Assembly (NCBI RefSeq): GCF_020166335.1
Contig: NZ_JAIUJR010000001.1
Location: forward strand, 702,030-766,029
DNA: 64,000 nt
Direction of reading: 5' to 3'
From: Winogradskyella alexanderae
GTDB lineage: Bacteria; Bacteroidota; Bacteroidia; Flavobacteriales; Flavobacteriaceae
In this document: positions 8,836 through 16,902 of the stretch, in pieces
Layout: each line of letters begins with the position of its first letter
Position numbering within the stretch: the stretch's first letter is position 1
Program-made: the position numbers and the translations under genes
The notes under the pieces: generated by a model
Databases searched by the model: none
Told to the model about the DNA's origin: nothing
Seen by the model: only the letters and a program-made list of their open reading frames with translations

Positions 8836-10158
8836 TTAAACTGTGTTTAATTGTTTAACAATGCTCTTGCCAAATCTTATATAGTCAAGTAGTGGTCGGT
8901 TTGATGGACAAACGTAACTACACGAACCACACTCAATACATGTTAAAATATCTTCATCGTTAGCACGGTCATATAGGCCTTTTTCAGAAAGATTCATCAA
9001 CAGATGGGGCTCGAGTCCCATTGGACAAACAGTGACACAATCACTGCATCGTATACAGTTTTTTACTTCACCTCTACTGGCTTCACCTTCAGGAATAACT
9101 AAAATACCAGAGGTGCCTTTTGTGACAGGAACATCTAAATTTTTTATGGCTTGACCCATCATTGGACCGCCATTAACAATTTTTCTTGTACCTTCAGGTA
9201 GTCCTCCGACTTCGTTGACCAAATCCTTAATTGGAGTACCTATCTTTACCCAATAATTGGATGCATTCTTAAGATTTTTACCTGTAACGGTTACAACGCG
9301 TTCTGTTAATGGTATGTTGTGCTGAATAGCTTGGTAGATTGCGAAAATTGTTCCTACATTATGAACAATGACACCGACATCTAGAGGTAGGCCATTTTTA
9401 GGAACTTCCCTGTTTAGTAGCGCTTGTATTAGTTGCTTTTCGCTACCTTGAGGATACTTTACCTCAAGTGAAGCAACTTTAATTCCTGTTTCGTTTCTAG
9501 CTAATTCTTTAAGGACTTCAATAGCATCCCTTTTATTATTTTCAATTCCTATGATTGCCTTATCAACATGCAGTGCAGACATTAAAATCTTTATTCCGAC
9601 AATGATTTCTTCAGCTTTTTCCAACATCAATCTGTGGTCTGCAGTCAGAAAAGGTTCACATTCAACACCATTTACAATTAAGTGATCTATTGCAACACCT
9701 TCTTTTATGCTCAATTTTACGTGTGAAGGAAATGTAGCACCACCTAAACCTACAATACCAGAATCATTTATTTTGTTCAAAATTTCATCAGAACTCAAGT
9801 CAAAATTCTTTTTTAGTGTTAAGGTTGGTTCTTCAAAATTCGATGCGTTCTTTGGATCAGTACGTATAACAATACACTGCTTTTTATAACCTTTTGTATC
9901 AACTATTTTATCTAATTTGGTTACAGTCCCGCAAACGGGAGAATGAATGTTAGAAGAAACAAAACCTCCTGATTTTGCTATAACCTGACCTATTTCAACT
10001 TTGTCTTTAATATTAACCACTATCTCCGCTGGAATACCTATGTGTTGCGATATGGGTACATATACAACTTTAGGAACTGACATCCGTTTTATTGGCTTTG
10101 ATGAAGTAAGTTTATTTTCTGGAGGATGAACACCGCCTTTGAGAAACGTTTTAAGCAT
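8836..10158 (-). CDS. rnfC: Rnf electron transport complex subunit C (NADH/FMN subunit)
   Basis: Peripheral cytoplasmic subunit where NAD+ is reduced; homologous to NqrF/NuoF-type NADH-binding proteins. The 440 residues start with TFLKGGVHPPENK and include the glycine-rich GLGGATFPSHVKL and the NGVECEPFLTADHRLM motif. Two 4Fe-4S motifs lie near the C-terminus: CIRCSDCVTVCP (about 367-378) and CIECGSCSYVCPSNRPL (about 407-423). Its start overlaps the end of rnfB by 8 bp. It lacks the long Ala/Lys-rich tail of gammaproteobacterial RnfC. Confidence 0.95.
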   Translation of the reverse strand: MLKTFLKGGVHPPENKLTSSKPIKRMSVPKVVYVPISQHIGIPAEIVVNIKDKVEIGQVIAKSGGFVSSNIHSPVCGTVTKLDKIVDTKGYKKQCIVIRTDPKNASNFEEPTLTLKKNFDLSSDEILNKINDSGIVGLGGATFPSHVKLSIKEGVAIDHLIVNGVECEPFLTADHRLMLEKAEEIIVGIKILMSALHVDKAIIGIENNKRDAIEVLKELARNETGIKVASLEVKYPQGSEKQLIQALLNREVPKNGLPLDVGVIVHNVGTIFAIYQAIQHNIPLTERVVTVTGKNLKNASNYWVKIGTPIKDLVNEVGGLPEGTRKIVNGGPMMGQAIKNLDVPVTKGTSGILVIPEGEASRGEVKNCIRCSDCVTVCPMGLEPHLLMNLSEKGLYDRANDEDILTCIECGSCSYVCPSNRPLLDYIRFGKSIVKQLNTV

Positions 10159-11041
10159 CAGTATTGATTTTTACAGATTCAACATTGACCTTTTTTTCGG
10201 CTGTGTCCTTCTTTACTTTTTTTGGAGGGAAATTCGTTTCTATAATAGAATGGGTTGGACAAACCTCAACACATTTTCTGCATAATGTGCACGCAATTGG
10301 ATCTATATAGGCTAAATTATTTGTCATTGTTATGGCATCTTTTGGACAAATATCCTCACATTTTGAACAACCTATACAAGCTACATTGCAAGCTTTTCTG
10401 GCAATACCTGCTTTGTCTTCATTTAAGCATCCAACAAATACTTTTAAGTCTCTTTTTTGTTTTGGACGCATTTCAATAATACCTCTCGGACAGGCATCTA
10501 CACAAGCACCACAAGATGTACATTTATCAGATATGACTACTGGTAATCCAGTATTTATATCCATATACATGGCGTCAAATTTACAGACTTGCACACAGTC
10601 ACCATCACCTAGACAGCCGTACTGACAGTCCGTTTCACCGCTATAAATAATCGATGAAATTGCACACGATCTCGGCCCTTGATATTCCGTTGTCTTCGGT
10701 CTTACATCACAACCTCCTTGACATCTAACGACAGCTAGTGTTGGATCTTTTTCAACGACTTCTTTACCTAAAATAGATGAAACCTGAGCCATTATTTCAT
10801 TTCCTCCAACTGGACAAAACAACTCTGATATATCTTCAGTATTTACGAGTTTTTCTGCAAACGCTTTACATCCTGGTGAGCCACAGCCACCACAATTAGC
10901 AGCTGGTAATATATCTTCAACTTCAGAAATTAATGGGTCTTCGTAGACGTAGAATTTTTTGGATACCACAAATAAAACTACTGCCGCCACAGATCCAAGG
11001 GAGGATAATAAAATAACACTATTTAAGATTGATTCTTGCAT
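10151..11041 (-). CDS. rnfB: Rnf electron transport complex subunit B, long multi-cluster form
   Basis: Takes electrons from reduced ferredoxin. An N-terminal membrane helix (about 7-28) is followed by a 4Fe-4S domain (PAANCGGCGSPGC, then a fourth cysteine at LFCPVGG). The C-terminal half has four ferredoxin-type cysteine sets: CQYGCLGDGDCVQVC, CTSCGACVDACP, CIGCSKCEDICP and CTLCRKCVEVCP. At 296 residues it is longer than the E. coli protein (about 190) and resembles the long form of anaerobic Bacteroidota and clostridia. It overlaps rnfC by 8 bp. Confidence 0.95.
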   Translation of the reverse strand: MQESILNSVILLSSLGSVAAVVLFVVSKKFYVYEDPLISEVEDILPAANCGGCGSPGCKAFAEKLVNTEDISELFCPVGGNEIMAQVSSILGKEVVEKDPTLAVVRCQGGCDVRPKTTEYQGPRSCAISSIIYSGETDCQYGCLGDGDCVQVCKFDAMYMDINTGLPVVISDKCTSCGACVDACPRGIIEMRPKQKRDLKVFVGCLNEDKAGIARKACNVACIGCSKCEDICPKDAITMTNNLAYIDPIACTLCRKCVEVCPTHSIIETNFPPKKVKKDTAEKKVNVESVKINTDA

Positions 11042-11048
11042 AATGAAA

Positions 11049-11477
11049 TTAAGTTTTTAGGATCGAAATTCTGAAGGAAGACTTTAATTTGTTCTTTAAA
11101 ACATAAAGTATCGTATAGTAAGGCATTAAGACAAAAAGCGATAATACACCTGCTACCCATTCCTTAACAAAAAGTGATGTTAATACAAGGGTAAAAACCA
11201 TTAATAAAAATGGAAAAACATAAGCCCAGAACACCGCTATTAATCCTGTTGTCTTTCTCAAATTAACTTTGACTTTTTCATTAATTTGAAATGAATCATT
11301 TAAAGAATGAACTTCAATTTGTTTTGTGTCAGATCCGGAAACCCCGCAGCTACCTTTTGCATGACAAGATTCACAATGTATGTTTGGTTCTAATGTAACT
11401 GTTATAGAATCCTCAGCCACTCTCGATATAAATCCAGAATGACTAAAAAATTGATCTGATTTTTCTAAGGATTTCAT
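11049..11477 (-). CDS. RseC-like membrane protein at the head of the rnf operon
   Basis: A 142-residue member of the SoxR-reducing system/RseC family. Residues 1-70 are soluble and contain the cysteine cluster CESCHAKGSCGVSG typical of the family. Two membrane helices follow at about 79-115. It is the first gene of the rnf operon, 7 bp before rnfB. RseC homologues often accompany rnf or rsx genes. Here it may help assembly or regulation of Rnf; a role in SoxR reduction is known only from enterobacteria and is not shown here. Confidence 0.88.
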   Translation of the reverse strand: MKSLEKSDQFFSHSGFISRVAEDSITVTLEPNIHCESCHAKGSCGVSGSDTKQIEVHSLNDSFQINEKVKVNLRKTTGLIAVFWAYVFPFLLMVFTLVLTSLFVKEWVAGVLSLFVLMPYYTILYVLKNKLKSSFRISILKT

Positions 11478-11537
11478 AAATAGTACAGTTTGGTTCCAAT
11501 TCAGGTACTAAATTACTTATTTGGTATCTAGGATTAT

Positions 11538-11551
11538 ATGACATATGTCAT
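11538..11551. promoter_or_regulatory. Perfect 14-bp palindrome between rnf and 2Fe-2S ferredoxin genes
   Basis: ATGACATATGTCAT is fully self-complementary and lies in the 186-bp divergent region, about 60 bp upstream of the rseC-like start and about 90 bp upstream of the ferredoxin -7 element. The TGAC/GTCA half-sites resemble CRP/FNR-family operators. Which protein binds is unknown; the position suits joint control of rnf and the ferredoxin. Confidence 0.45.
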
Positions 11552-11638
11552 CTTAAATAAGGCGTTAAAATTTCATAAAATTTAGTATTGATAGGCCATA
11601 TGGACTTATCTATTGTCATGTTTTTAAAAAGATTCACT

Positions 11639-11646
11639 TATTTTTG
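11639..11646 (+). promoter_or_regulatory. Probable -7 element for the 2Fe-2S ferredoxin gene
   Basis: TATTTTTG fits TAnnTTTG and ends 17 bp before the ATG at 11664. A TTG occurs upstream but with about 23 bp spacing, longer than the usual 19-20, so only the -7 half is well supported. Confidence 0.45.
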
Positions 11647-11663
11647 CACGTATTTTTAAAAAA

Positions 11664-11990
11664 ATGGACATTACCATTAAAATAACAGACAGAGATGGCG
11701 TTCCTCATGAGGTTAGCGCGCCTACAGATATGGCTATGAATCTTATGGAGGTTGTTAGGACCTATGAATTGGCTCCAGAAGGAACTGTTGGCACTTGTGG
11801 CGGTATGGTGATGTGTGCTTCTTGTCAATGTTATGTATTGAGTGATACTGATTTACCAGAAATGCAAGACGACGAAGAAGCGATGTTGAGTGAGGCATTC
11901 TATGTAAAAGCTAATTCAAGACTCGGATGTCAAATTCCTATAACACCTGAACTTGAAGGTTTACAGGTAGAATTAGCACCAGAATCCTAA
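11664..11990 (+). CDS. 2Fe-2S ferredoxin, adrenodoxin-like
   Basis: Small electron carrier of 108 residues. The cysteine pattern C-x5-C-x2-C (TCGGMVMCASCQC) plus a fourth cysteine in SRLGCQIPI is that of adrenodoxin/Isc-type vertebrate-like ferredoxins. Such proteins serve iron-sulfur cluster assembly or hydroxylases. It is transcribed divergently from the rnf operon, which suggests a redox-related role here, but no specific partner can be named. It converges on the metallophosphoesterase gene with 4 bp between stops. Confidence 0.93.
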   Translation: MDITIKITDRDGVPHEVSAPTDMAMNLMEVVRTYELAPEGTVGTCGGMVMCASCQCYVLSDTDLPEMQDDEEAMLSEAFYVKANSRLGCQIPITPELEGLQVELAPES

Positions 11991-11994
11991 CCTA

Positions 11995-12894
11995 CTATTC
12001 AGTTTTATAATCCAAAAGTGGTGTTGGGCCTTCCAAGAGAACTCTTACAATTTGCAACACACCTTCTTCATTAGTGGCAATTTGCCATTTAATCAATGAA
12101 ATTTTACCATCTTCAATTTCTAATCCTGTTATACTTCTTGGGTGAACACAGCTCCCATCGTTAAAAAATGCAATATCTCCTGGTTCTGGAAAGCGAGGCC
12201 TATGTGTATGTCCTGCAATTGTAATTAAATTATTATTCTCAATAATCCACTTTTTAGTTCTGCGTTCTACCTTAATGAGTTCTTTATAGTTTTTGGCAGG
12301 ACTTGTTGGGTCTGCAATACCCATAACATTCAAAGGTTTCCATAGTACACGTACCATAAATCTGCTCCATTTCCAAAAAAGGTAATTCCACCAATCAGCT
12401 TGGTGACCATGGCATAGAAATATTTCTTGATTGGTTTCGGTATGTTTTAAAACAATTCCCTCATGATATACAATATCACAAAATAAATCTTCGTCATTGC
12501 CGGTTTTGGGATCAAAATAAGTGTTGAGGTATTTATTGACATAGTCTTTTTTTCGATAGACCATATCATGGTTTCCCCAAATCATATGTAGTCGTTCCTC
12601 ATCATGAAATTGTTTCATGAGCAAGTAGACATTTTTGTGAGCATGAAGTATCGAGGTGAAAGACAGGTTTTCCCACAACTCATCACCATCGCCTAATTCG
12701 CAATAATGAAAACCTTGGTTGTAGTAGTGTTTTAGTGCATGGAAGTAAATATTTCTATTATTGGCGAAATCGTCAGCAAAGCTATTGTCACCTCTATGAC
12801 AATCACTAAATAGAATAAATTTAGAATTGTCATTAAAAGGAATGCGGATAGCTTCGTTGTAAGCCCTATTTAACCTATGCGTTGTTGAAAGCAT
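11995..12894 (-). CDS. Metallophosphoesterase (calcineurin-like)
   Basis: Two-metal phosphoesterase of 299 residues. The five metal-site motifs are in order: FSDCHRGD (about 29-36), ELGDGDELWE (about 66), WGNHDMVYR (about 105), LCHGHQADWW (about 172) and AGHTHRPRFP (about 229). No signal peptide, so cytoplasmic. The substrate is not evident. Its start is 18 bp after the end of the upstream SGNH lipoprotein gene, which suggests one transcript. Confidence 0.9.
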   Translation of the reverse strand: MLSTTHRLNRAYNEAIRIPFNDNSKFILFSDCHRGDNSFADDFANNRNIYFHALKHYYNQGFHYCELGDGDELWENLSFTSILHAHKNVYLLMKQFHDEERLHMIWGNHDMVYRKKDYVNKYLNTYFDPKTGNDEDLFCDIVYHEGIVLKHTETNQEIFLCHGHQADWWNYLFWKWSRFMVRVLWKPLNVMGIADPTSPAKNYKELIKVERRTKKWIIENNNLITIAGHTHRPRFPEPGDIAFFNDGSCVHPRSITGLEIEDGKISLIKWQIATNEEGVLQIVRVLLEGPTPLLDYKTE

Positions 12895-12912
12895 AAATCG
12901 AATTTACACAAT

Positions 12913-13602
12913 TTATTCTAATAGGATTTCATAGGCCAATGGAAGCAACTGTGTTACGAGTTGAGAGTATGCAAATTCTGATGGGTGTAAATTATCTGGC
13001 GCTAGTAGCTCTGGATTTGTCAAGCCTTCAAAAATCAAATCTTGGGCATCGATAAAACTGTAGTTATTTAAATTACAAAAGTTTTCAATAAAGGTATTAT
13101 AATTGATTAGTTCCTCTGTAATTTCAGACCCTCCAAATGCTTGTCCAAAACCAGTATTTGCATAATCTGGAATAGTAATTACGATAACATTTGCTTTTTC
13201 ACCTTTTGCAAGTTGTGTTGCGGTATTTACGAGTTCTGGAAAATCTTCTTCGAACCAAGAAAAAGGTCTGTTTTGAAATTGATTATTGACCCCAATAAGT
13301 AAGGTCACTAAGTCAAAATCACTTGAAGGATTTTCACTTTCTATTCCGTCTTTTAAATTTCTGGTATTCCAACCTGTTTGCGCTATAACTTGCAATTCAA
13401 AAGTATCTACCGCATTAAATCTTAGGCTTAAACTATCAACGAGTTGCTCAGGATATCCACAGGTTTCACAGACAGCTTGTCCAAAGGTATAGCTATCACC
13501 TAATGATAAGATTTTAAAATATTTAGGGGTAACGGGCTTAGAATCATCAGAATTGCAGCTAAACAAACAAATGATAATTAACAATATATATGTCTTTTTC
13601 AT
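12913..13602 (-). CDS. SGNH/GDSL-type esterase lipoprotein
   Basis: Exported serine hydrolase of 229 residues. A short signal ends at the lipobox CLFSCNSDD, with Cys16 as the lipidation site. Block I is LSLGDSYTFGQ (catalytic Ser in GDSY), an LLIGVNNQF segment matches block III (Gly-x-Asn), and DNLHPSEFAYSQL gives the catalytic Asp and His of block V. It is probably anchored in a membrane facing the periplasm or surface. The substrate, perhaps an acyl or acetyl ester, is unknown. Confidence 0.9.
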   Translation of the reverse strand: MKKTYILLIIICLFSCNSDDSKPVTPKYFKILSLGDSYTFGQAVCETCGYPEQLVDSLSLRFNAVDTFELQVIAQTGWNTRNLKDGIESENPSSDFDLVTLLIGVNNQFQNRPFSWFEEDFPELVNTATQLAKGEKANVIVITIPDYANTGFGQAFGGSEITEELINYNTFIENFCNLNNYSFIDAQDLIFEGLTNPELLAPDNLHPSEFAYSQLVTQLLPLAYEILLE

Positions 13603-13631
13603 AACTGTAAAGATACAATATGACTAAACTA

Positions 13632-13660
13632 AAAATGCTTCCAAATCTTGGAAGCATTTT
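13632..13660 (-). terminator. Intrinsic terminator downstream of the acyl-CoA dehydrogenase gene
   Basis: A perfect 13-bp inverted repeat (AAAATGCTTCCAA / TTGGAAGCATTTT) with a 3-nt loop, followed on the minus strand by a T run. It lies 19 bp after the dehydrogenase stop codon and separates it from the SGNH lipoprotein gene. Confidence 0.85.
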
Positions 13661-13679
13661 GATGAATTGTTTCATTAAA

Positions 13680-14858
13680 TTATTTGAATGCATTTAATCC
13701 GGTAATATCCAAACCTGTAATTAATAGGTGAATGTCATGTGTTCCTTCGTAAGTGATAACACTTTCAAGATTCATCATATGTCTCATTATGCTATATTCT
13801 CCTGTAATTCCCATTCCACCAAGAATCTGTCTTGCTTCACGTGCAATTTTTATAGCCATGTCAACATTGTTACGCTTGGCCATTGAAATCTGTGCTGAGG
13901 TCGCTTTATTTTCGTTTTTTAGTTGCCCTAATCTAAAAGCAAGTAACTGGGCTTTTGTTATTTCGGTTATCATTTCAGCTAGCTTTTTTTGCTGTAATTG
14001 AAACGCTGCTATGGGTTTGCCAAATTGAATGCGTTCTTTTGCATAGCGCAATGCTGTATCGTAACAGTCCATTGCGGCGCCTATTGCTCCCCAAGCAATT
14101 CCATATCGTGCTGAATCTAAACATCCAAGTGGTGCGCCCAATCCAGATTTATTTGGTAATAAATTTGCTTTAGGCACTTTTACATCTTGAAAAATTAATT
14201 CTCCTGTTGCTGATGCTCGGAGCGACCATTTATTGTGAGTTTCTGGCGTAGAAAAACCTTCCATACCGCGTTCTACTATTAAACCATTAATACGACCCTC
14301 TTCATTTTTAGCCCATACGACTGCAACATTACAGAAAGGTGAATTACTTATCCAAAGTTTGGCACCGTTTAGAAGATAATGGTCACCCATATCTTTATAA
14401 TTTGTAGTCATTCCACCCGGATTACTTCCATGATCTGGTTCGGTAAGACCAAACGAGCCCATCCATTCACCAGATGCCAATTTTGGTAAATATTTTTGGC
14501 GTTGTTCTTCTGTTCCGTATTTCCAAATTGGATACATGACTAAGGAGGATTGAACTGATGCTGTGCTTCGCACACCAGAATCACCGCGTTCAATTTCTTG
14601 CATTATTAATCCGTAAGAAATCTGATCTAAACCAGCACCGCCATACTCTTCGGGAATGTAAGGACCAAATGCACCGATTTCGGCTAGGCCATTAATAATT
14701 TGTTTAGGGAATTCAGCACGTTGGGCATAATCCTCTATAATAGGGGAGATGTCTCTTTTTACCCATTCTCTAGCAGCATCCCTAACTAATTTATGTTCTT
14801 CTGTTAATAAATCATCAAGATTGTAGTAATCTGGAGCTTCAAATAAATCTGGCTTCAT
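13680..14858 (-). CDS. Acyl-CoA dehydrogenase, glutaryl-CoA dehydrogenase-like
   Basis: FAD-dependent enzyme of 392 residues. The acyl-CoA dehydrogenase signatures are visible: FGLTEPDHGSNPGGM and the C-terminal QILGGMGITGEYSIMRH. The catalytic glutamate lies in TYEGTHDIHLLI (Glu371), at the position of Glu370 in glutaryl-CoA dehydrogenase, and the ending ITGLDITGLNAF is typical of that subfamily. It probably converts glutaryl-CoA to crotonyl-CoA in lysine or tryptophan breakdown; decarboxylation is inferred from subfamily resemblance. Cytoplasmic, apparently monocistronic, with its own terminator. Confidence 0.9.
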   Translation of the reverse strand: MKPDLFEAPDYYNLDDLLTEEHKLVRDAAREWVKRDISPIIEDYAQRAEFPKQIINGLAEIGAFGPYIPEEYGGAGLDQISYGLIMQEIERGDSGVRSTASVQSSLVMYPIWKYGTEEQRQKYLPKLASGEWMGSFGLTEPDHGSNPGGMTTNYKDMGDHYLLNGAKLWISNSPFCNVAVVWAKNEEGRINGLIVERGMEGFSTPETHNKWSLRASATGELIFQDVKVPKANLLPNKSGLGAPLGCLDSARYGIAWGAIGAAMDCYDTALRYAKERIQFGKPIAAFQLQQKKLAEMITEITKAQLLAFRLGQLKNENKATSAQISMAKRNNVDMAIKIAREARQILGGMGITGEYSIMRHMMNLESVITYEGTHDIHLLITGLDITGLNAFK

Positions 14859-14919
14859 AAGTGAATTAAAATTTATAAAACAAAAGTAACGAAATCGTTT
14901 TCATTGCCCAACGAATACA

Positions 14920-15633
14920 TTACATTTTGAGATAAAATTCTTTCGTTAATTCCATATACTCGGATGTGTATTGATGTCGTTTGTTTTCTATAGTGATTTC
15001 TGAAATTTTGTGTGGTAATGGCCTAAAAGAAAAGGACAGTAAACTCCGTTTGATTTCCGAATCTTTGTTACCTCTTACCAATGTGTGTTTGGTTATTTGG
15101 AGATTGACTTGTTTTGCTAATTCAACAAACTTATTTTGCTCTTTAAAAGGAATAATTGTGCAGAAAACACCATAATCATCTAAGAGCCTTGCTACTGCAT
15201 AAATGAGATGTTCAAAAGGCATAGCATCACTGAATCTCGCTAAGTCTCTTGCCTTATTATTTGTTTTATAATCTTCAGAATAGAAAGGTGGATTACATAC
15301 AATAAGATCATATTTATCTTCTGCTTCTTCTACAAATTCAAGTAAAGAAGCATGATAGCAGAACAAACGGTCTGCCCAAGGGGAATTTTCAAAGTTTTCC
15401 GTACATTGCTCAAAGGCTTCAGAATCAATCTCAATAGCTTCAATAAAACTTTGAGGTACTCTTTGTGCTAGCATTAAGGAAATTACACCTGTACCAGCAC
15501 CAATATCTAATATGGTTTTAGGATCGTGATTTATTTCAGACCAAGCACCAAGTAAAACCCCATCTGTACCAATTTTCATGGCGCATTTGTCTTGCTGAAT
15601 GCTAAATTGTTTAAATACAAATGGTTTGCCCAT
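14920..15633 (-). CDS. trmN6: tRNA1(Val) (adenine(37)-N6)-methyltransferase
   Basis: SAM-dependent methyltransferase of the TrmN6/YfiC family, 237 residues, which modifies A37 of tRNA1(Val). The N-terminus FKQFSIQQDKCAMKIGTDGV is family-specific. The SAM motif ILDIGAGTG is at 41-49 and the amino-methyltransferase motif NPPF at 114-117. The gene is translationally coupled to rimM (the start overlaps the rimM stop by one base), so a ribosome-maturation gene and a tRNA-modification gene share one transcript. Confidence 0.92.
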   Translation of the reverse strand: MGKPFVFKQFSIQQDKCAMKIGTDGVLLGAWSEINHDPKTILDIGAGTGVISLMLAQRVPQSFIEAIEIDSEAFEQCTENFENSPWADRLFCYHASLLEFVEEAEDKYDLIVCNPPFYSEDYKTNNKARDLARFSDAMPFEHLIYAVARLLDDYGVFCTIIPFKEQNKFVELAKQVNLQITKHTLVRGNKDSEIKRSLLSFSFRPLPHKISEITIENKRHQYTSEYMELTKEFYLKM

Positions 15634-16163
15634 TACCCTTCAAGATATAAATCAATCAGCCCATCAGGTGTATTAACAAGTATGGTTTTATTGTGTCTAT
15701 TTACCTTCACGATAAATTCGTCGTTCATTGGGATCAGTATTTCAATACCGTTTCGGTCAATTTCAAATAGAGATTGAGCTGTAGAGTCATTAATGGCTTT
15801 AATAACACCTACCTCTCCAAAATTTTTATCTAGAATTTTATATCCTATAATTTCATGAAAGTAGAATTTGTTACCTTCAAGTTTAGGCAATAATTCTAAA
15901 GGCAAGTAGAGATCGCATTTGAGAAGTGCGTCTGCATCAGCTTCTGTTTCAACATCTTCAAATTTTAATCGTAACAGTTCTGATTTGTGTAACTGAGCTC
16001 GTTCAATAAAAAAGGGTACAAGATTGCCTCGTAAATCAATGAAAATAGCGTCCAAATTGTCATATAAGTCAGGTTCGTCAGTATCTAATTTTGCAAGTAG
16101 CTCTCCTTTAAAACTGTACTTTTTTACAATCTTACCTAGATAAAAGCAATCGTCCTTTTTCAT
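15633..16163 (-). CDS. rimM: Ribosome maturation factor RimM
   Basis: Assembly factor for the 30S head, binding S19; 176 residues. The N-terminal RimM domain begins with YLGKIVKKYSFKGELLAKLD, and the C-terminal PRC-barrel domain covers about 95-176 (FYFHEIIGYKILDKNFGEVG). It follows rpsP, as is standard in bacteria, but here a strong terminator-like hairpin lies between the two genes. Confidence 0.95.
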   Translation of the reverse strand: MKKDDCFYLGKIVKKYSFKGELLAKLDTDEPDLYDNLDAIFIDLRGNLVPFFIERAQLHKSELLRLKFEDVETEADADALLKCDLYLPLELLPKLEGNKFYFHEIIGYKILDKNFGEVGVIKAINDSTAQSLFEIDRNGIEILIPMNDEFIVKVNRHNKTILVNTPDGLIDLYLEG

Positions 16164-16173
16164 GATTATTTGA

Positions 16174-16202
16174 AATAAAAAACCCTGACGATAAGGTCAG
16201 GG
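16174..16202 (-). terminator. Terminator or attenuator between rpsP and rimM
   Basis: On the minus strand CCCTGAC, a 6-nt loop and GTCAGGG are followed at once by a T-rich run. It lies in the 62-bp gap after rpsP and before rimM. This has the form of an intrinsic terminator inside an operon and would lower rimM-trmN6 transcription relative to S16. Confidence 0.75.
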
Positions 16203-16225
16203 CTAAAAGTATAAAAAATTAATTT

Positions 16226-16732
16226 TTACTCTTCTTCGTTTGAAGCTACTGTTTCCTCGGCTTCTTCCGCTACTTCTTCAACTACTGGTGCAGCTGCAGC
16301 GATTCTTGCTTCATTTACAGCTTTCTCAGCTTCTAAAGCTTTTGCTTTAGCGTCAGCTTCCGCTTTTGATAAACCGTCAGCTTTAGCTTTAATTTTAGAT
16401 GCTTTTTCGTCTAACCAAGCGTTGAATTTCGCTTCAGCTTGTTCTTCCGTCAAAGCGCCTTTTTTAACACCACCAGCCAAGTGATTTTTCAATAGCGCAC
16501 CTTTATAAGATAAAATTGCTCTAGCCGTTTCAGTTGGTTGAGCACCGTTCTGCAACCATTCTACAGATTTGTCAACATTCAAATCAATAGTTGCCGGGTT
16601 AGTGTTTGGGTTGTAAGCACCTAATTTTTCTAGATATTTACCATCTCTTTTTGCGCGTGCATCTGCCGCCACAATCCAATAAAAAGGTTTCCCTTTCTTA
16701 CCGTGTCTTTGTAATCTGATTTTTACAGGCAT
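16226..16732 (-). CDS. rpsP: 30S ribosomal protein S16
   Basis: Small-subunit protein of 168 residues. The first about 80 residues are the conserved S16 core (VKIRLQRHGKKGKPFYWIV, then KYLEKLGAYNPNT). The rest is an Ala/Lys/Glu-rich helical tail ending in acidic residues, a known extension in Bacteroidota; most bacterial S16 proteins are only 80-90 residues. A full promoter lies upstream, and rimM and trmN6 follow. Confidence 0.97.
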   Translation of the reverse strand: MPVKIRLQRHGKKGKPFYWIVAADARAKRDGKYLEKLGAYNPNTNPATIDLNVDKSVEWLQNGAQPTETARAILSYKGALLKNHLAGGVKKGALTEEQAEAKFNAWLDEKASKIKAKADGLSKAEADAKAKALEAEKAVNEARIAAAAPVVEEVAEEAEETVASNEEE

Positions 16733-16778
16733 AATAATTAATTAGTGAGGTTCTCGACCTCTGTTATTAATGAGGGCG

Positions 16779-16807
16779 CAAAGATAATATATTTTTTTAA
16801 TTTTCAA
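16779..16807 (-). promoter_or_regulatory. Bacteroidota-type promoter of rpsP
   Basis: Read on the minus strand: TTG, an 18-nt spacer, then TATCTTTG, matching the primary sigma factor consensus of this phylum (-33 TTTG, -7 TAnnTTTG). It begins about 50 bp upstream of the rpsP ATG. Confidence 0.75.
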
Positions 16808-16902
16808 TGCATTAATGACCATAAGTGAATATCAAAAATTATTATACTTTTGACATTCTTGATTCGTTATATTTGAATCCTACATTAATACGCATTTTTA
16901 GA

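Noticed and set aside
10151..11041. Fused or frameshifted rnfB because of its length
   Set aside because: The frame is continuous, the motif order is regular, and long RnfB forms with extra clusters are known in Bacteroidota and clostridia.
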